64,000 nt of DNA from Pseudarthrobacter sp. BIM B-2242 (GCF_014764445.1 NZ_CP061722.1:310001-374000), one strand, 5' to 3'. Counted from the first letter of the stretch, positions 31,694 to 38,951 are shown. Notes: generated from the letters alone by a model not told the origin. Numbers and translations: made by a program.

Positions 31694-31714
31694 TCAAGCG
31701 GGCAATGCCCGCAG

Positions 31715-31788
31715 TGGCCCTAGCTGGACTTGAACCAGCGACCCCTTCGTTATCAGCGAAGTGCTCTAACCATCTGAGCTATAGGACC
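31715..31788 (-). tRNA. tRNA-Ile (GAU)
   Basis: Anticodon loop CTGATAA in stem CTTCG/CGAAG. Acceptor GGTCCTA/TAGGGCC. The 178 bp upstream hold no gene I can recognise. Confidence 0.9.
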
Positions 31789-31966
31789 GTGTACGCCCCG
31801 CCGGCGGTGCATCCGGGTCAGGGTACGAGCCTGCCCGGCGCCGGCTGGGCGCCTCCGCTTTTGCCCCATGCACTGGGGCGGGGAGCGGATCCCACGTTTG
31901 GAGTGCAATACAACCTGCCAGCGATCCTCGAGGTACATCCCGCTTGGCGACTCGTACTGCACTTCG

Positions 31967-32038
31967 TGCCCCCGGAGAATTTCGAAATCCCGACCCGCGC
32001 ATTAAGAGTGCGCTGCTCTACCTCTGAGCTACGGAAGC
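31967..32038 (-). tRNA. tRNA-Lys (CUU)
   Basis: Anticodon loop CTCTTAA in stem GCGCA/TGCGC. Acceptor GCTTCCG/CGGGGGC contains two G-U pairs and the T-stem is imperfect. Confidence 0.82.
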
Positions 32039-32068
32039 CTTCACCGTCTTTCCGGCTGTCATGATGCG

Positions 32069-32141
32069 TGGGCCCGGCGGGGCTCGAACCCGCGACATCT
32101 CGATTAAAAGTCGAAAGCTCTACCAGCTGAGCTACAGGCCC
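32069..32141 (-). tRNA. tRNA-Lys (UUU)
   Basis: Anticodon loop CTTTTAA in stem TTCGA/TCGAG. Acceptor GGGCCTG/CGGGCCC. Its first 10 bases are also the last codons of the HAD-like gene upstream. Confidence 0.9.
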
Positions 32142-32671
32142 GTGTCCTGGACGATGAACGCCTCGATCTCGTCCAGGTGGTCCCTGGTGAGTCCGTGTTC
32201 GGTCCGTGGGCAGATCACCAGGACGGGGATGTCCAGCTCCTTTACCCAGGCCAGGGAGGCCGGGTCGAAGTTGATGTCGTCATCCAGCCAAACGATGCGA
32301 TCCGGGCGGCTGCGGGCGACGTCCTCGCGGATCTTCGCCAGCTTCCACCAGTTCCAGTTGGCCAGGTCATCCTCGGCCACGCCCGGGATCATTTCCCAGT
32401 CGGTGCCGTTGAGTCCGATGGTCGGCGCCAACAGGGTTGGTGCGCCTTCCTCCCAGGCCGTCAGCCATTTGACGGTGACGTCGGGGTGTCCGGCGACCCG
32501 GTTCATTGCTTCGACCACGTCCTGTGACCAGTACCCGGGGAACGATCCAGGGATCGTCACGGGATGCCAGGGCCCCGTCCATCCCGTCTGCTCGGCAGGC
32601 GGGGCGGTGAAGCGGTGGTCGGACCAGGCAACGTAGATGCCGTCCGCGTCGGAGTACAAGGTGGTACCCAT
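32132..32671 (-). CDS. HAD-superfamily protein resembling the RNA-repair-associated HAD domain
   Basis: A 179-residue protein with HAD hallmarks: the N-terminal nucleophile motif LYSDADGIYVAW, VKWLTAWEEGAPTLL in the middle, and the acidic motif WLDDDINFDP near residue 145. The spacing and the Trp-rich middle recall the HAD domain found with Swiss-Army-Knife RNA repair proteins, suggesting a 5'/3' phosphate-processing role, but this is a pattern judgement. The stop codon TAG is supplied by bases 8-10 of tRNA-Lys(UUU), so mRNA and tRNA share 10 nt. Located in the middle of the tRNA array. Confidence 0.65.
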   Translation of the reverse strand: MGTTLYSDADGIYVAWSDHRFTAPPAEQTGWTGPWHPVTIPGSFPGYWSQDVVEAMNRVAGHPDVTVKWLTAWEEGAPTLLAPTIGLNGTDWEMIPGVAEDDLANWNWWKLAKIREDVARSRPDRIVWLDDDINFDPASLAWVKELDIPVLVICPRTEHGLTRDHLDEIEAFIVQDTGL

Positions 32672-32777
32672 CGTGCTCCTCGGTGGTGGTGGTGGTTGGA
32701 TGCCGGGCGGCTGGCGGTCGGCGTGCAGGCCCTTCTCAGGGTTGTTCCTGGACCCAACCGCTGCCCTGCCGCGGCCG

Positions 32778-32850
32778 TGGAGCTAAGGGGACTTGAACCC
32801 CTAACCTTCGCCTTGCAAAAGCGCTGCGCTACCAATTGCGCCATAGCCCC
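32778..32850 (-). tRNA. tRNA-Ala (UGC)
   Basis: Anticodon loop TTTGCAA; stem GCGCT/GGCGA keeps four of five pairs. Acceptor GGGGCTA/TAGCTCC. Confidence 0.85.
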
Positions 32851-32899
32851 GAACTGGAGCCCGCCGTGAAGCGGGCTCCTCGGCCCCATTGGGACCTCG

Positions 32900-32972
<73 letters not shown>

Positions 32973-33024
32973 ATTCCCGGCCCAGCTCTCGCCGCCCGGT
33001 ATTGGATTCGTCGTTCAGGAGCCT

Positions 33025-33034
33025 ATGTGTACGG
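33025..33034 (-). promoter_or_regulatory. CCGTACACAT element before tRNA-Ala(GGC)
   Basis: It lies 52 nt before the tRNA 5' end and 21 nt after the tRNA-Ser(GCU) 3' end, marking a possible internal transcription start in the array. Confidence 0.55.
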
Positions 33035-33055
33035 CGCCGTGAACAACTCTCTCCG

Positions 33056-33144
33056 CGGAGGGCACGGGGTTCGAACCCGTAAAACGGTGTCACCCGTCCT
33101 AGCCGATCAGCAGTCGGCCTGCTCCCCAACTTCGCTTACCCTCC
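33056..33144 (-). tRNA. tRNA-Ser (GCU)
   Basis: Anticodon loop CTGCTGA in CCGA/TCGG; class II variable arm; discriminator G. Confidence 0.88.
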
Positions 33145-33158
33145 ATTGGTCCTGCTCG

Positions 33159-33249
33159 CGGAAGGGACGAGGTTCGAACTCGCACACGGACCAGGTCCGT
33201 CAACTGCGCTCCAGGCAGCGGCCGTCGCCATCAGTCGGCTGGCCCCTCC
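33159..33249 (-). tRNA. tRNA-Ser (GGA)
   Basis: Anticodon loop CTGGAGC in stem GCTGC/GCAGT; class II variable arm (GACGGACCTGGTCCGT); discriminator G. Confidence 0.85.
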
Positions 33250-33270
33250 AATCACTCCCCTAGGGAGCAG

Positions 33271-33353
33271 TGCCCATCCCCGGATTTGAACCGGGACGTC
33301 CTTTCGGACACCTGCCTCTCAGACAGGCGCGTCTGCCGTTTCGCCAGACGGGC
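33271..33353 (-). tRNA. tRNA-Leu (GAG)
   Basis: Anticodon loop CTGAGAG in stem CCTGT/GCAGG; class II variable arm (GTCCGAAAGGAC); discriminator A. Confidence 0.88.
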
Positions 33354-33534
33354 CGGGGCGCCAGGCGCTGAGCGGGCTCCCGGGCGGTGACTAGCCGCCG
33401 TTCTTCCGTTTCAGCCTTGTGGACAGTGCCACCTGGCGGAGGGTCTTTGTTTTACATCACCCCGTCACGCGACCCGCCGGTCAAGGCGCTGTCGGTCGTG
33501 TGCGGCGTTTGGGCCACCCATCCTATGGCCATCG

Positions 33535-33618
33535 TGCCCATCTCCGGGGTCGAACCGGAACGTCCCGAGGGACACCAGCTCCTGAGGCTGGCGCGTCTGC
33601 CATTTCCGCCAGACGGGC
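33535..33618 (-). tRNA. tRNA-Leu (CAG)
   Basis: Anticodon loop CTCAGGA in stem CCAGC/GCTGG; class II variable arm. Shares its acceptor with the Leu(GAG) gene. Confidence 0.9.
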
Positions 33619-33619
33619 G

Positions 33620-33693
33620 TTGCAGAGGCGGGATTTGAACCCGCGACCTCCTGGGTATGAACCAGGCGAGCTGCCGAGCTGCTCTACTCTGCG
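33620..33693 (-). tRNA. Initiator tRNA-fMet (CAU)
   Basis: Anticodon loop TTCATAC. The first acceptor position is an unpaired C1-A72 (CGCAGAG/CTCTGCA) and the D-arm is GAGCAGCTCGGCAGCTC, both initiator hallmarks. The anticodon stem CCTGG/CCAGG has two of the usual three consecutive G-C pairs. Confidence 0.85.
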
Positions 33694-33696
33694 GAG

Positions 33697-33781
33697 TGGG
33701 AGATGAGGGACTTGAACCCCCGGGGCCCGAAGGCACCTGGTTTACAGCCAGGGACGCTAGCCATCTACGCTCTAATCTCCC
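33697..33781 (-). tRNA. tRNA-Tyr (GUA)
   Basis: Anticodon loop CTGTAAA in stem CCTGG/CCAGG; class II variable arm (TGCCTTCGGGC). Acceptor GGGAGAT/ATCTCCC. Confidence 0.9.
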
Positions 33782-33785
33782 GAGA

Positions 33786-33835
33786 AATTCCCGGACCGGC
33801 CATTCAGGATAAACCTGCGCGCCGGCCCGGGAATT
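33786..33835. terminator. Long hairpin with a + strand T-run
   Basis: Arms at 33786-33800 and 33821-33835 pair over 15 bp with one mismatch; the loop contains a second CAGG/CCTG stem. GTTTTT follows on the + strand, so it would stop rightward transcripts, although no rightward gene precedes it closely. On the minus strand it begins 5 nt before tRNA-Tyr. Confidence 0.6.
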
Positions 33836-33847
33836 GTTTTTGAGCGC

Positions 33848-33890
33848 GGAGAAGTAGCATTACCGGAATTGGCGTTCCGGTAATTTCTCC
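33848..33890. repeat. Second hairpin (ATTACCGGAA / TTCCGGTAAT)
   Basis: A perfect 10-bp inverted repeat with a 6-nt loop, nested in an outer GGAGAA/TTCTCC stem. With the neighbouring hairpin it occupies most of the 181-bp gap between tRNA-Tyr and tRNA-Trp. I recognise no gene there. Confidence 0.65.
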
Positions 33891-33962
33891 GTCTCTTACT
33901 TCACGTTCACTATGGAATTCTCAATCAACAATTGCATCTCCGAAGAGTGCGGTTGTACTGCG

Positions 33963-34035
33963 CGGGGCGGACAGGGCTCGAACCTGCGGCCTGCGGTTTT
34001 GGAGACCGCTGCTCTACCAACTGAGCTACCTCCCC
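33963..34035 (-). tRNA. tRNA-Trp (CCA)
   Basis: Anticodon loop CTCCAAA in stem GCGGT/ACCGC; discriminator G. Acceptor GGGGAGG/CCGCCCC with one mismatch. Confidence 0.87.
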
Positions 34036-34071
34036 AGTTCCCGGCCGTCCCGGGTGGAGGCGGCTTTCGGG

Positions 34072-34114
34072 CAAAAGAAAGACCGCCTCGGGGCTGGACT
34101 TACCCGAAGCGGCC
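34072..34114 (-). terminator. Terminator of the 52-aa gene
   Basis: Imperfect 12-bp stem (GGCCGCTTCGGG / CCCGAGGCGGTC) followed by TTTCTTTT on the minus strand, 28 nt after the stop. Confidence 0.7.
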
Positions 34115-34141
34115 TGTGTACGACTCCCCTGGAGTCAGTGC

Positions 34142-34300
34142 TCAGTCAGCGCTTCGGTGCCTTTTCTCGTAACCCCATGCCTGGGTCAGGTGCTGTCCGG
34201 AGGCATTGGTATCTGCGAGAAGTGCCGATGGCTTGATGGTGGGCAGGACAAAGCTGCGGCCGCAAACGGCCTGCGTGCGGTTCATCGTAAATGAGCGCAT
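34142..34300 (-). CDS. Small basic protein (52 aa) with its own terminator
   Basis: MRSFTMNRTQAVCGRSFVLP at the start, ending QAWGYEKRHRSAD. AAAGGCAGG lies 4 nt before the ATG, and a strong terminator follows, which together support a real gene. No recognised family, no membrane segment. The 184-nt leader is unusually AT-rich for the window and begins at a CCGTACACAT element. Confidence 0.6.
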   Translation of the reverse strand: MRSFTMNRTQAVCGRSFVLPTIKPSALLADTNASGQHLTQAWGYEKRHRSAD

Positions 34301-34484
34301 TGTCCTGCCTTTCTGAAGTCTGGTGCAAAGCCCTCGTGGCCTTGCTCGAATGACATTACGTGATAGATGGGAATTCCGCATCTTTTCACAAGAACTTTTT
34401 TGGAAAACTTTTCAGCCGGTTGTTTTCGGCTGTGAAAGGGGCCTGAATCGGGTGAATCAGGTTCTCTCGGGCTTTCTTAATTGC

Positions 34485-34494
34485 ATGTGTACGG
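34485..34494 (-). promoter_or_regulatory. CCGTACACAT element before the 52-aa gene
   Basis: It lies 184 nt before the start. The leader contains A-rich runs (CCAAAAAAGTTCTTG) unlike the surrounding GC-rich DNA. Confidence 0.5.
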
Positions 34495-34518
34495 CAACGT
34501 TGAAAAGCGTCACCATCG

Positions 34519-34591
34519 CTCCCGCGCCTGGAATCGAACCAGGGACCTCCCGGCCGGAGGACGGGCACTCTTCCAACTGAGCTTCTGGGGA
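34519..34591 (-). tRNA. tRNA-like sequence, anticodon uncertain
   Basis: T-arm CCTGG-TTCGATT-CCAGG is perfect and the D-arm GCTCAGTTGGAAGAGT is good. The anticodon arm CCCGT-CCTCCGG-CCGGG lacks U33 (reads UCC by position, or CCG if shifted) and the acceptor pairs in only five of seven positions. Probably diverged. The 343 bp upstream (34592-34934) hold no gene I can recognise. Confidence 0.5.
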
Positions 34592-34934
34592 ACCGCCGGG
34601 CTTGCGCCGGGCAGTATTGGGCTCCCCGCGCCGTCTTGGGGTCGGCACAGGGATCCGGTTCGGCCGACTACCCCGTCACGGGTAGCCGGCCTTGCCGAAG
34701 TCGTCCACCACCGTCGTTCCGTCGCCCTGGGCTGCTCACGCGGTACCGGCGGCCGTGACGGGCCGTCCTACCGCTTGCAGCGTGTCGCTAGGGTGTCCGG
34801 TGAAGGACTGTCGTCGCCAAGAGGGAGGCTGTCCACGGGCTGTTAGCAGTGCGGAGATCAACCCGCACCCAACCCGCTTCGTCTGTTGAGACAACGGCAT
34901 CACAGGCCGGTGAACGCCACCGCCTGGTGTTGCG

Positions 34935-35008
34935 CGGCTCTGACGGGACTTGAACCCGCGACCTCCGCCGTGACAGGGCGGCGCGCTAACCATCTGCGCT
35001 ACAGAACC
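34935..35008 (-). tRNA. tRNA-Asp (GUC), copy 2
   Basis: Anticodon loop CTGTCAC in stem CCGCC/GGCGG. Acceptor GGTTCTG/CAGAGCC, discriminator G. Its D-arm (GCGCAGATGGTTAGCGC) differs from copy 1, so it is not a recent duplicate. Confidence 0.87.
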
Positions 35009-35238
35009 AATGGGTCGTAAGTTGGCCGGAATCGAACCGGCGTCTGACACCACCCGTCCGGCTGTCCCGGAGAGCTACTCCAGAACGCTGCCGTTCAGCG
35101 TGGTGCCCGCATTTGCCGCCTGGACGTACCTCGGGATGCCAGGGCGCTTGTGCTACAACCTACTAAGACGCGGCCGGGACCATCCGGCGTTGCCCTGTGG
35201 ACTCCGGCAGGGAATGGTCGTCCCTGTCAGAGCTGTCC

Positions 35239-35315
35239 GCGGATCAGCAGGAGTCGAACCTGCGTCTGGGAGCGTTTCGGTCTCCCCGCTCTGTGCCACA
35301 TTGAGCTATAACCCG
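35239..35315 (-). tRNA. tRNA-like, possible Phe (GAA) with C33
   Basis: Acceptor CGGGTTA/TGATCCG pairs fully with wobbles and the T-arm GCAGG-TTCGACT-CCTGC is perfect. The anticodon stem GGGAG/CTCCC encloses 9 nt (ACCGAAACG). With a 7-nt loop the anticodon would be GAA preceded by C33. Identity uncertain. A T-arm remnant without a matching acceptor lies further on at about 35019-35090. Confidence 0.5.
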
Positions 35316-35370
35316 GGGCCTCCGCCTGAACGGAAACCCTGCTGCCACCGCAATGCCACCCCGTTTGCCT

Positions 35371-35443
35371 GCAGTCCGGCCGGCATTGAATCCGGCATCC
35401 ATGGGCGAGATCCCTGCTCTGCTTGAGCTACGAATCCGCAGGC
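35371..35443 (-). tRNA. Degenerate tRNA-like sequence at the head of the array
   Basis: D-arm TAGCTCAAGCAGAGC and a T-arm-like GCCGGATTCAATGCCGGC are visible, but the anticodon arm does not fold into a 7-nt loop and the acceptor has a mismatch. It is kept as a feature because a CCGTACACAT element lies 31 nt upstream. Confidence 0.35.
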
Positions 35444-35474
35444 CCGCGGGGTGACGCGGGGTACCAACAAACCA

Positions 35475-35484
35475 CATGTGTACG
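35475..35484 (-). promoter_or_regulatory. CCGTACACAT element at the head of the tRNA array
   Basis: It lies 31 nt before the first tRNA-like sequence, comparable to the 34 nt at 22913. Confidence 0.5.
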
Positions 35485-35525
35485 GCGCCGGGAAACTCTC
35501 TCCCCGCGACAAAGGACTGTCAGTG

Positions 35526-36227
35526 TCAGGGCTTCTCGCCGGCCATCTCCTGGATGGTCTCGAAGATGCCCTCCACGTCGGGCACACCCATCCGGTGGCG
35601 CCAGTTCTCCCCGTAGGACGGGGTGCAGCAGATACCGTCCGGCAGGTGGCAGCCGCACTGGCGATCGTGCTGCTCCCGTGCCAGGTAGTCCTCGACCTCG
35701 GCGGCGGTGAACCCGCCCAGGACGGGGGCCGGCGGTGCGGGCGCGCTGAAGCGGTGGTCCAGGTTGACGACCAGCGCGCCCGTCTCGTCCTCGTAGCGGA
35801 AGCCTTCCGCCCCGTTGTAGAACAGGCTTTGCTGGACGGCATCGAGGTGGCTGCAGAGGTAGGACCCGTCGCCAGGGCTGGAGTAGATCCAGGATGTTCC
35901 CTCGCTCAGGACGTTCCCGTCCCGGTCCCGCACGGCCCTGGCGGTCATGCCGGAGGATGAGGTGAAGTCCAGTTCGAGCCCGGCGGCGTCGGGGAAGTCT
36001 TTGCGGACGATGGCCACCGCGGCATCGAGATGCATGCGGGACAGCTTCCGCTTGGCCTCCTCAACACGGGCGGTATCGGCCCTGATCGCGGCGTTCAGCT
36101 CCGCATGGGCCTCGGCATCGAACCGGGACTCCACGGTCAGCGAAAGCGCGGGTTCTGCATGGCTGGTCGCGGCGAACTGACCGCCTTCGGGGATGCCGGC
36201 GGGCTTGTGGGCTGGTTTATGCGTCAT
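35526..36227 (-). CDS. Tagged orphan protein 8 (tag plus FPDAA module)
   Basis: A 233-residue protein. The tag HKPAGIPEGGQFAATSHAEP is at residues 7-26. The second module follows a helix: RKDFPDAAGLELDFTSSSG, then DRDGNVL. The C-terminal third has a Cys/His cluster (QCGCHLPDGICC) that could bind metal. It may be one of the best members for structural work because tag, module and a distinct C-terminal domain are all present. A CCGCACACAG element lies 6 nt before the ATG. Confidence 0.8.
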   Translation of the reverse strand: MTHKPAHKPAGIPEGGQFAATSHAEPALSLTVESRFDAEAHAELNAAIRADTARVEEAKRKLSRMHLDAAVAIVRKDFPDAAGLELDFTSSSGMTARAVRDRDGNVLSEGTSWIYSSPGDGSYLCSHLDAVQQSLFYNGAEGFRYEDETGALVVNLDHRFSAPAPPAPVLGGFTAAEVEDYLAREQHDRQCGCHLPDGICCTPSYGENWRHRMGVPDVEGIFETIQEMAGEKP

Positions 36228-36233
36228 GACCTT

Positions 36234-36243
36234 CTGTGTGCGG
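36234..36243 (-). promoter_or_regulatory. CCGCACACAG element, tagged gene 8
   Basis: It ends 6 nt before the ATG at 36227; the spacer is AAGGTC plus the shared G. Confidence 0.65.
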
Positions 36244-36272
36244 CGCCTCTTCCCGGTCGCGCTGCCACGCGA

Positions 36273-36749
36273 TCAGAGCAGCCGGTACGCAGACCGGGCC
36301 AGCTCAAGCATGTCCACTCCTTCGTCTTTGATGTGCGGGTACTTGAGGCCTCCGGGGTGGACGGACATCAACTCCTTGATCCTCGCGGCGGACACTTCCC
36401 GGGCACGGAACGGCTCGAAGGTGACCGGGTCAAGGGCCAGGAACAGCACGGCATCGAACCCGCCGCCCTCCAGCCCCCTGTACCTGCGAATGGACGGGTT
36501 GGTGCTAAAAGCCCGGGTCTTCACCTGGATCCGCAGTCCTGAGGCGTCAGCGACGTCGTAGCCCGGGGTACCCGGAGCTGCCCGCTCCACGTTGTACATG
36601 GCGGCAGCGAGGTACTCCCCAATATCGCCGGTAACGTTTCGTCCCCGAATGATTCCCCGCCTTCGCAGCTCCTCAAGGACCTCGTGGGGGACGCGCAGCA
36701 GGTCGTGGACGCTCAGGCCCGACAGCGCCGGCAGGATGGGTTCGCTCAT
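36273..36749 (-). CDS. PD-(D/E)XK-like nuclease-fold protein (158 aa)
   Basis: GDIGEYLAAAMYNVERAAPG, GYDVADASGLRIQVKTRAFS and a following beta strand (FDAVLFLALDP) match the restriction-endonuclease-like core: Glu in the first helix, Asp in YDVAD, then QVK. Proteins of this layout are annotated as DUF6998-type or restriction endonuclease-like. No DNA-binding domain is obvious beyond the N-terminal helices. No CCGYACACAK element was seen at its start. It could be a lone nuclease or part of a defence pair. Confidence 0.65.
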   Translation of the reverse strand: MSEPILPALSGLSVHDLLRVPHEVLEELRRRGIIRGRNVTGDIGEYLAAAMYNVERAAPGTPGYDVADASGLRIQVKTRAFSTNPSIRRYRGLEGGGFDAVLFLALDPVTFEPFRAREVSAARIKELMSVHPGGLKYPHIKDEGVDMLELARSAYRLL

Positions 36750-36818
36750 GCACCAAGCTTCCCAGTCTGCGGGCCCCGTGGGTCGCGGACGCGTCAGTCC
36801 GGCACAGTCTCTTCCTAT

Positions 36819-37769
36819 TCACCTCGCGGGAACGTACCGCGGCACCGGCTCCTTCCGGCTGTACTTCCAGGCCTGATGCCGGGTCACCCTGGCGTTAGGG
36901 CGGACCTCCTCGTGGCGATAGGGGTCCCATTGGAAGGGCTTGGCGATCTGCCTGGTGACACTGCCGTCCTCCGCGTATTCGATCAGCGCCGGCTTGCCGA
37001 CCGGCGAATCGAGCAGGACGCCCTGGTAGCGGTAAACCTCCTTGCAGATGGTGCCGTTGTCCCGGTAGCGCCGCTCCGACGGATCCCCGTAATCGGAGTC
37101 CCAGCCGTAGCCGCCGAAGCGGCGGATCTCCGCCGTCAGGTTGCCCGCCGGGCCGTAGTGGTGTTCGCTGGGGGTGCCGTCGGGCAGGTCGGCAAGTTCT
37201 CCGAACGGGGCGAGCTGTTCGATGCGGGTGCCGTCGGTTCGGACCTCCACCCGGGCCGGGGTGCGGGGCGCCGGGTTCTGCAACCGGCCGTCGGCGTAGT
37301 AGCCGGTGATGACGTGGCCTTCGGCGCTGGTCTTCACGGAGGCGGGCTGGCCGTCCGGTGAGTCCTGCTGGACGGTGTGCCCATGGTGCGGCCGCCGGAA
37401 GCCGCGGACCAGTTCGGTCCGGCCCGAAGGCCAAGTCCGGCGTTCGGTCGGCTTGTCGCCGGAGCCGTCGTGCAGGATGCCATCGGTGTAGAACACTTCA
37501 CGGGTGCAGCCTGCGGGGTCAGTCGAATAGTGGATGATCGCTGCTGTGCCGTCGGCGGCGTCGTTGGGGCGTCCGTTTTCCATCCGGACCTGCAGGACCA
37601 GGCTTCCGTCCTCATCTAGGCGGTCCGTGTAGCCGGCAGCCGCCGAGCCAAGGGCCGGCATGGTGTTGCGGGGCCGCGGGGCGATCGACAGCGAGACGCC
37701 GGGTTCTGCATGGTGGGCTGCTGCGAACTGGCCGCCGATGGGGATGCCCTCGGGCTGTCGGTTGATCAT
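36819..37769 (-). CDS. Tagged orphan protein 9 with MORN/YwqK-like repeats
   Basis: A 316-residue protein beginning MINRQPEGIPIGGQFAAAHH. After the tag comes a chain of repeats of the type (Y-x-x-D-G ... G-x-P), for example IHYSTDPAGCTREVFYTDG, ILHDGSGDKP and YYADGRLQNPA, as in MORN_2/YwqK-like proteins. Such repeats often mediate binding or form antitoxin-like modules. The start is chosen for its ATGA overlap with tagged gene 10. Function unknown. Confidence 0.78.
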   Translation of the reverse strand: MINRQPEGIPIGGQFAAAHHAEPGVSLSIAPRPRNTMPALGSAAAGYTDRLDEDGSLVLQVRMENGRPNDAADGTAAIIHYSTDPAGCTREVFYTDGILHDGSGDKPTERRTWPSGRTELVRGFRRPHHGHTVQQDSPDGQPASVKTSAEGHVITGYYADGRLQNPAPRTPARVEVRTDGTRIEQLAPFGELADLPDGTPSEHHYGPAGNLTAEIRRFGGYGWDSDYGDPSERRYRDNGTICKEVYRYQGVLLDSPVGKPALIEYAEDGSVTRQIAKPFQWDPYRHEEVRPNARVTRHQAWKYSRKEPVPRYVPAR

Positions 37770-38296
37770 CGTTCCCGCCACCGCCGGTACTCGGCGTCAG
37801 AGGCGAAACCGTCCGGGGACTGCCTCGCGTCAGCAGCGGCTTCGGTGGCGCCACCTTCCATGTCCAGGATGGTGTCTGCGATCTCCTTCACCGCATCTTC
37901 GGGGCCGGTCCAGCTTTCCGGGTGCAGGTCCCTGGGCGTGGTGTCGGGGCCGTGGTCGTCATGGCGGGTGATGCGGGCCGTGCCGTCGACAGCCTTGATT
38001 GTGTAGGCGACGCCTTCATCGGCGCTGGGGTGGCGGGTGTAGATGTAAATGCCGCCGTCGTCATCGGGCTCCGACTCGAACTCCTGGTTGACCGTGCCTC
38101 CCGAGTACCAGTCCTTGCCTTTGATCCTGCCCTTGAGGCTGGCGTCGATGTCCGCCGCGAACTCCTCGCTGATCATGGATGAGAACCGGTCGTCGGCTGC
38201 CGGCTCCAGGGCGACGGCTGGTTCGGCATGGCTGGTGGCTGCGAATTGTCCGCCTTCGGGTGTGCCGGCGGGCTTGTGAACTGGTGTCTTCGTCAT
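37766..38296 (-). CDS. Tagged orphan protein 10
   Basis: A 176-residue acidic protein, MTKTPVHKPAGTPEGGQFAA at the start, tag ending SHAEPAVAL. It continues with a helical EEFAADIDASLKGRIKG and a beta segment GGIYIYTRHPSADEG, then an acidic C-terminus. No known domain. First gene of a two-gene unit with tagged gene 9, with a CCGCACACAG element 6 nt before the ATG. Confidence 0.78.
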   Translation of the reverse strand: MTKTPVHKPAGTPEGGQFAATSHAEPAVALEPAADDRFSSMISEEFAADIDASLKGRIKGKDWYSGGTVNQEFESEPDDDGGIYIYTRHPSADEGVAYTIKAVDGTARITRHDDHGPDTTPRDLHPESWTGPEDAVKEIADTILDMEGGATEAAADARQSPDGFASDAEYRRWRER

Positions 38297-38302
38297 GCCC
38301 GT

Positions 38303-38312
38303 CTGTGTGCGG
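38303..38312 (-). promoter_or_regulatory. CCGCACACAG element, tagged genes 10-9
   Basis: It ends 6 nt before the ATG at 38296. It is paired back to back with the rightward element at 38339; the two start codons are only 59 nt apart. Confidence 0.65.
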
Positions 38313-38338
38313 CGCCGTGAGTACATGGCGGAGCACCG

Positions 38339-38348
38339 CCGTACACAT
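38339..38348 (+). promoter_or_regulatory. CCGTACACAT element (rightward)
   Basis: It ends 7 nt before the ATG at 38356, the same geometry as the leftward sites, which shows that the element is directional and linked to gene starts. Confidence 0.65.
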
Positions 38349-38355
38349 GGTGGGC

Positions 38356-38886
38356 ATGAGCCGTATCCCGAAGAAGACGTGGATCATCCTGGCAGCGGTC
38401 GCCGCCGTGGTCCTCCTGGTCGTTGCCTTTGCCAGTTGCAGCGCTCCCCGCAAGGACGCAGGCGATGACGACTCCCCGGAGGTGTCTCAGGCGTCTGCGG
38501 TTGGCTGCTATCCGCCGCTGGCCTGCGGGCCGCACTACGCGGGCTACATCCCGCCGTACTACGCCCTCCACCCGTCGTTCCTGTACCTGAGCCCGTACCG
38601 TTCGCTGTACTCCCCTGTGCTCGTCGGCAAGAAGTACTCAGTGGCCCGCACCCCTGTAGGACGGGCCCCGGTGAGCAGGCACCCTGCGATGCCATACCCG
38701 GAGGGCTACAGGCCGGTCCCGGGCGATTTCCAGCCGCCGACCGCACCCAGGCCGACCGCGCCTGCTCAGACGGCACCCGATATGAAGCCACCGGCCCAGA
38801 AAGCACCTGAGGTGAAAGTCCCGGAGCAGAAGACTCCTGAGTCCAAGTCCAAGTCGAGTAAGTCAAGGACATACCGACGCAGATAG
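38356..38886 (+). CDS. Membrane-anchored or lipoprotein-like Pro-rich protein (176 aa)
   Basis: An N-terminal hydrophobic segment (TWIILAAVAAVVLLVVAFAS) ends in SCSAP, which could be a lipobox or a membrane anchor. The mature part has a Tyr/Pro-rich stretch (GYIPPYYALHPSFLYLSPYR) and a Pro/Ala/Lys repeat tail (PAQTAPDMKPPAQKAPEVKV) ending in basic SKSSKSRTYRRR. Extracytoplasmic tail with wall-spanning character. Function unknown. Confidence 0.7.
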   Translation: MSRIPKKTWIILAAVAAVVLLVVAFASCSAPRKDAGDDDSPEVSQASAVGCYPPLACGPHYAGYIPPYYALHPSFLYLSPYRSLYSPVLVGKKYSVARTPVGRAPVSRHPAMPYPEGYRPVPGDFQPPTAPRPTAPAQTAPDMKPPAQKAPEVKVPEQKTPESKSKSSKSRTYRRR

Positions 38887-38915
38887 CTGCCGGCTCTCAG
38901 GGTGGTCAGACAAAA

Positions 38916-38946
38916 CAGGCCCGCTCCCATGTTCGGGGCGGGCCTG
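38916..38946. terminator. Bidirectional terminator
   Basis: Stem CAGGCCCGCTCC / GGGGCGGGCCTG between convergent genes, flanked by CAAAA on the left (T-run for the minus strand) and TCTGTT on the right. Confidence 0.75.
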
Positions 38947-38951
38947 CTCTG

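Noticed and set aside
34592-34934. A gap of about 343 bp in the tRNA array, considered as an RNase P RNA or other structured RNA
   Set aside because: None of the conserved RNase P segments (for example GAGGAAAGTCC) is present, and I could not fold a known RNA family. A 53-codon leftward frame has no ribosome site.
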